Positions 62,413-64,000 of a DNA stretch of 64,000 bases are shown here, one piece after another. Both the position numbers and the translations under genes were made by a program. The first letter of the stretch is position 1; the number at the start of each line of letters is the position of its first letter. The notes under the pieces were generated by a model that searched no databases, had not been told where the DNA came from, and saw only the letters and a program-made list of their open reading frames with translations. Source of the DNA: an uncultured Collinsella sp. (lineage in GTDB: Bacteria > Actinomycetota > Coriobacteriia > Coriobacteriales > Coriobacteriaceae); assembly GCA_900540855.1 (NCBI GenBank), contig UQHK01000007.1, positions 1 to 64,000 on the forward strand. The letters run 5' to 3'.

Positions 62413-64000
62413 TTATTTGCCCTTGGGCTTGCTGGCGTAGAACTTCTTCTTTTTGGGCTTGCCGGCGGGGAAGGGCTTGCCGGCAAAGTTGGACTTGCCG
62501 TTGCCGGCCTGCGCGTGCGCGGGTGCTGCCGCACGTGTCTTGCGGGCCTCGGGGTTGCGCAGTTCCTCGACGCGCTCGGCAATTTCCTCGGCGCTAAAGC
62601 CGACCTCGGCCATGGCGTCCTCGATGGGCAGGCGGCGCACGATGTAGCAGTGGTGCACTTTCTGGTTGCGCGCGAAGTCCTCGGGGATGGTCTGCGCCGT
62701 AATGTCCTCCAGCACCACGCCCGCGCGGGCGAGCTTGCGCGTTTCGGGGCGGAAGCCGCGCAGGTTGCAGCTAAAGATGGCATGGCCGCCCTGCGCGAGC
62801 AGGCGCGATACGCCGGCCAAAAGCTCAACATGGTCGCGCTGGACATCCCAGGTGCGACGGCCCATCTTGGACGAGTTCGAAAACGTGGGCGGGTCGACAA
62901 AGATCAGGTCCCAGCGGTTGCGCGTCTGGCGCTGGTCGCGAATCCAGGCGAGCACGTCGTCGCGCACAAAATGATGCTGAGGCCCCACAAAGCCGTTCTG
63001 GCGCATGTTGCGCTCGGCCCAGTCCAGGTAGGTGTTGGAAAGGTCGACCGTCACGGTCTCCTCGACGCCGCCATCGGCCGCGTAGCAGGTGGCGGTGCCG
63101 GTGTAGGCGAACAGGTTGAGGAAGCGGCGCGCCTGCTTGGCGTGCTCGCGCACCAGGTTGCGGGTGACGCGGTGGTCCAAGAAGATGCCGACGTCCAGGT
63201 AGTCGTCAAAGTTGACGGCAAAGGTGAGGCCGCCCTCTTCGATGAGCGGCAGGCGACGACGCGCGATATTGCCGCGCTCGCCCGAGCCGCCCTTGCCGGC
63301 GCCCTGCTTGCCGTACTGCGAGCCGCCGCGCGAACGCATGCGGGCCTTGGCGTGCACATGCTCGGCGGGAACATCTAGGATGCGCGGCGCGATGGCCAGA
63401 ATGTCGAGCATACGGGCCTGGGCCAGTGCGGGGTCGATGGTCTTGGGCGCGGCGTATTCGGCGATGACGAGCCAGCGGCCCGGCGTCTGCGGGCAACCCT
63501 CGTACAGGTCGATAGCGGCGGAGTAGTCGGGCAGGTCGGCATCGTAGACGCGGTAGCAGCTCACGCCCTCGCGCCTGGCCCACTTGCGGCGCAGACGGGC
63601 ATTCTTGCGCAGGCGGTTGGCGAACTGCTCGGACTCGGGGATGAGCACGGGCAGCGGCTTGCCGTCGCCCAGGTCGAGCATGGCGGCAGGCTCGGGCATG
63701 GCGGAAGCGGCGGCTTCATCGTTGACTTCGTTGGCATCCGCAGCCTCGGCCTCGGCATCCGCACTGGTCGCAGCCTCAAACGCTGCGGCGGCGTGGTCGA
63801 GCGAAGGCCAGACTTCGATGGTCGCCTCTTCGTTGTTGGGCATGACGGCGATCGAGCGCTCGGGCTCGGTGTGGAGCGCGCGGGCCAGCAATCCGTCGCG
63901 GGTGAGCGCGGCGACCGGCGCCGCGGCAAGCTCGGGCGCGCGGCGCAACTCGCCGATGAGCGTCATGGTGTCATGCATGAGCGAAAGCGGTGTCTCGGTC
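62413..64000 (-). CDS. Class I SAM-dependent rRNA methyltransferase, C-terminal part of RlmKL-type protein (5' end outside the window)
   Basis: At least 528 codons, open to the window edge. The C-terminal RlmK-like domain has LFAYTGTATCYAADGG, the SAM-contact DLSNTYLDWAERNMRQNG and the catalytic-type VDPPTFSNSSKM, followed by a Lys/Pro-rich tail. The N-terminal stretch (LIGELRRAPELAAAPVAALT, then RDGLLARALHTEP) resembles the end of the RlmL domain that precedes RlmK in bifunctional 23S rRNA m2G2445/m7G2069 methyltransferases. An in-frame ATG at 63978 exists, but no stop precedes it, so I treat the gene as truncated by the window. An acidic insert (about residues 70-115 from that ATG) is unusual. 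Confidence 0.85.
   Translation of the reverse strand, partial: TETPLSLMHDTMTLIGELRRAPELAAAPVAALTRDGLLARALHTEPERSIAVMPNNEEATIEVWPSLDHAAAAFEAATSADAEAEAADANEVNDEAAASAMPEPAAMLDLGDGKPLPVLIPESEQFANRLRKNARLRRKWARREGVSCYRVYDADLPDYSAAIDLYEGCPQTPGRWLVIAEYAAPKTIDPALAQARMLDILAIAPRILDVPAEHVHAKARMRSRGGSQYGKQGAGKGGSGERGNIARRRLPLIEEGGLTFAVNFDDYLDVGIFLDHRVTRNLVREHAKQARRFLNLFAYTGTATCYAADGGVEETVTVDLSNTYLDWAERNMRQNGFVGPQHHFVRDDVLAWIRDQRQTRNRWDLIFVDPPTFSNSSKMGRRTWDVQRDHVELLAGVSRLLAQGGHAIFSCNLRGFRPETRKLARAGVVLEDITAQTIPEDFARNQKVHHCYIVRRLPIEDAMAEVGFSAEEIAERVEELRNPEARKTRAAAPAHAQAGNGKSNFAGKPFPAGKPKKKKFYASKPKGK

Overview
The window looks like chromosome of a gut actinobacterium of class Coriobacteriia, most likely Collinsella or a close relative. 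This is inferred from the high-GC coding style, the gene families (TM287/288-type ABC exporter pairs, an EF-G2-like GTPase, KUP, an LtaS-like sulfatase, fructose-type PTS) and the character of the intergenic repeats. No database search was run. There are about 48 protein genes, one tRNA-Ser, one SRP RNA, no rRNA, no CRISPR array and no complete insertion sequence.

Layout. 0.1-9 kb: membrane-anchored hypothetical protein, Hsp20, a metallo-beta-lactamase-fold hydrolase, then tilS, hpt and ftsH in one direction, an aminotransferase and a PHP phosphoesterase. 9-16.7 kb: an RlmD-type rRNA methyltransferase, a polar amino-acid ABC transporter, an EF-G paralogue and a surface nuclease. 16.8-24.2 kb: a LacI regulator divergent from a carbohydrate operon (PTS EIIBC, GatZ-like protein, small transaldolase, split transketolase, PTS EIIA). 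24.2-29.4 kb: a repeat-rich accessory stretch with larE, a HAD phosphatase, an AAA/DUF4143 ATPase and a second LacI regulator. 29.7-36.9 kb: glmS, a GntR regulator, a YeiH-family transporter, a degenerate enhancer-binding-protein-like regulator and small proteins. 37-44.4 kb: MarR plus a heterodimeric ABC exporter, serine acetyltransferase, DedA, ilvE. 44.5-48.7 kb: lemA, a TetR regulator, tRNA-Ser, a TadA-glycerate kinase fusion, SRP RNA. 49-64 kb: a second heterodimeric ABC exporter, flavodoxin, LtaS-like sulfatase, nitroreductase, a potassium block (kup, small membrane protein, KdpD/KdpE-like pair) and the 3' part of rlmKL.

How genes work together. The sugar operon can plausibly bring a ketose in as a phosphate and feed it through fructose-6-phosphate into the pentose-phosphate pool. 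The kup block couples potassium uptake to a two-component system. Each exporter pair is built from one half with Asp in place of the catalytic Glu and one with the normal Glu.

The most unusual content is between genes. There is a two-copy nested hairpin whose arms and inner stem differ in sequence between copies yet stay paired (10619-10769 and 53879-54008). There is a tandem array with an exact 62-bp period (53529-53797), a 31-bp-arm palindrome inside a cluster of CTCTCTAA octamers (about 24.4-24.7 kb), two short terminal-inverted-repeat elements (44526-44725 and 48242-48401), four copies of a 46-bp hairpin repeat (two of them flanking glmS in opposite orientation), and a loose family of palindromes centred on GGGAC/GTCCC.
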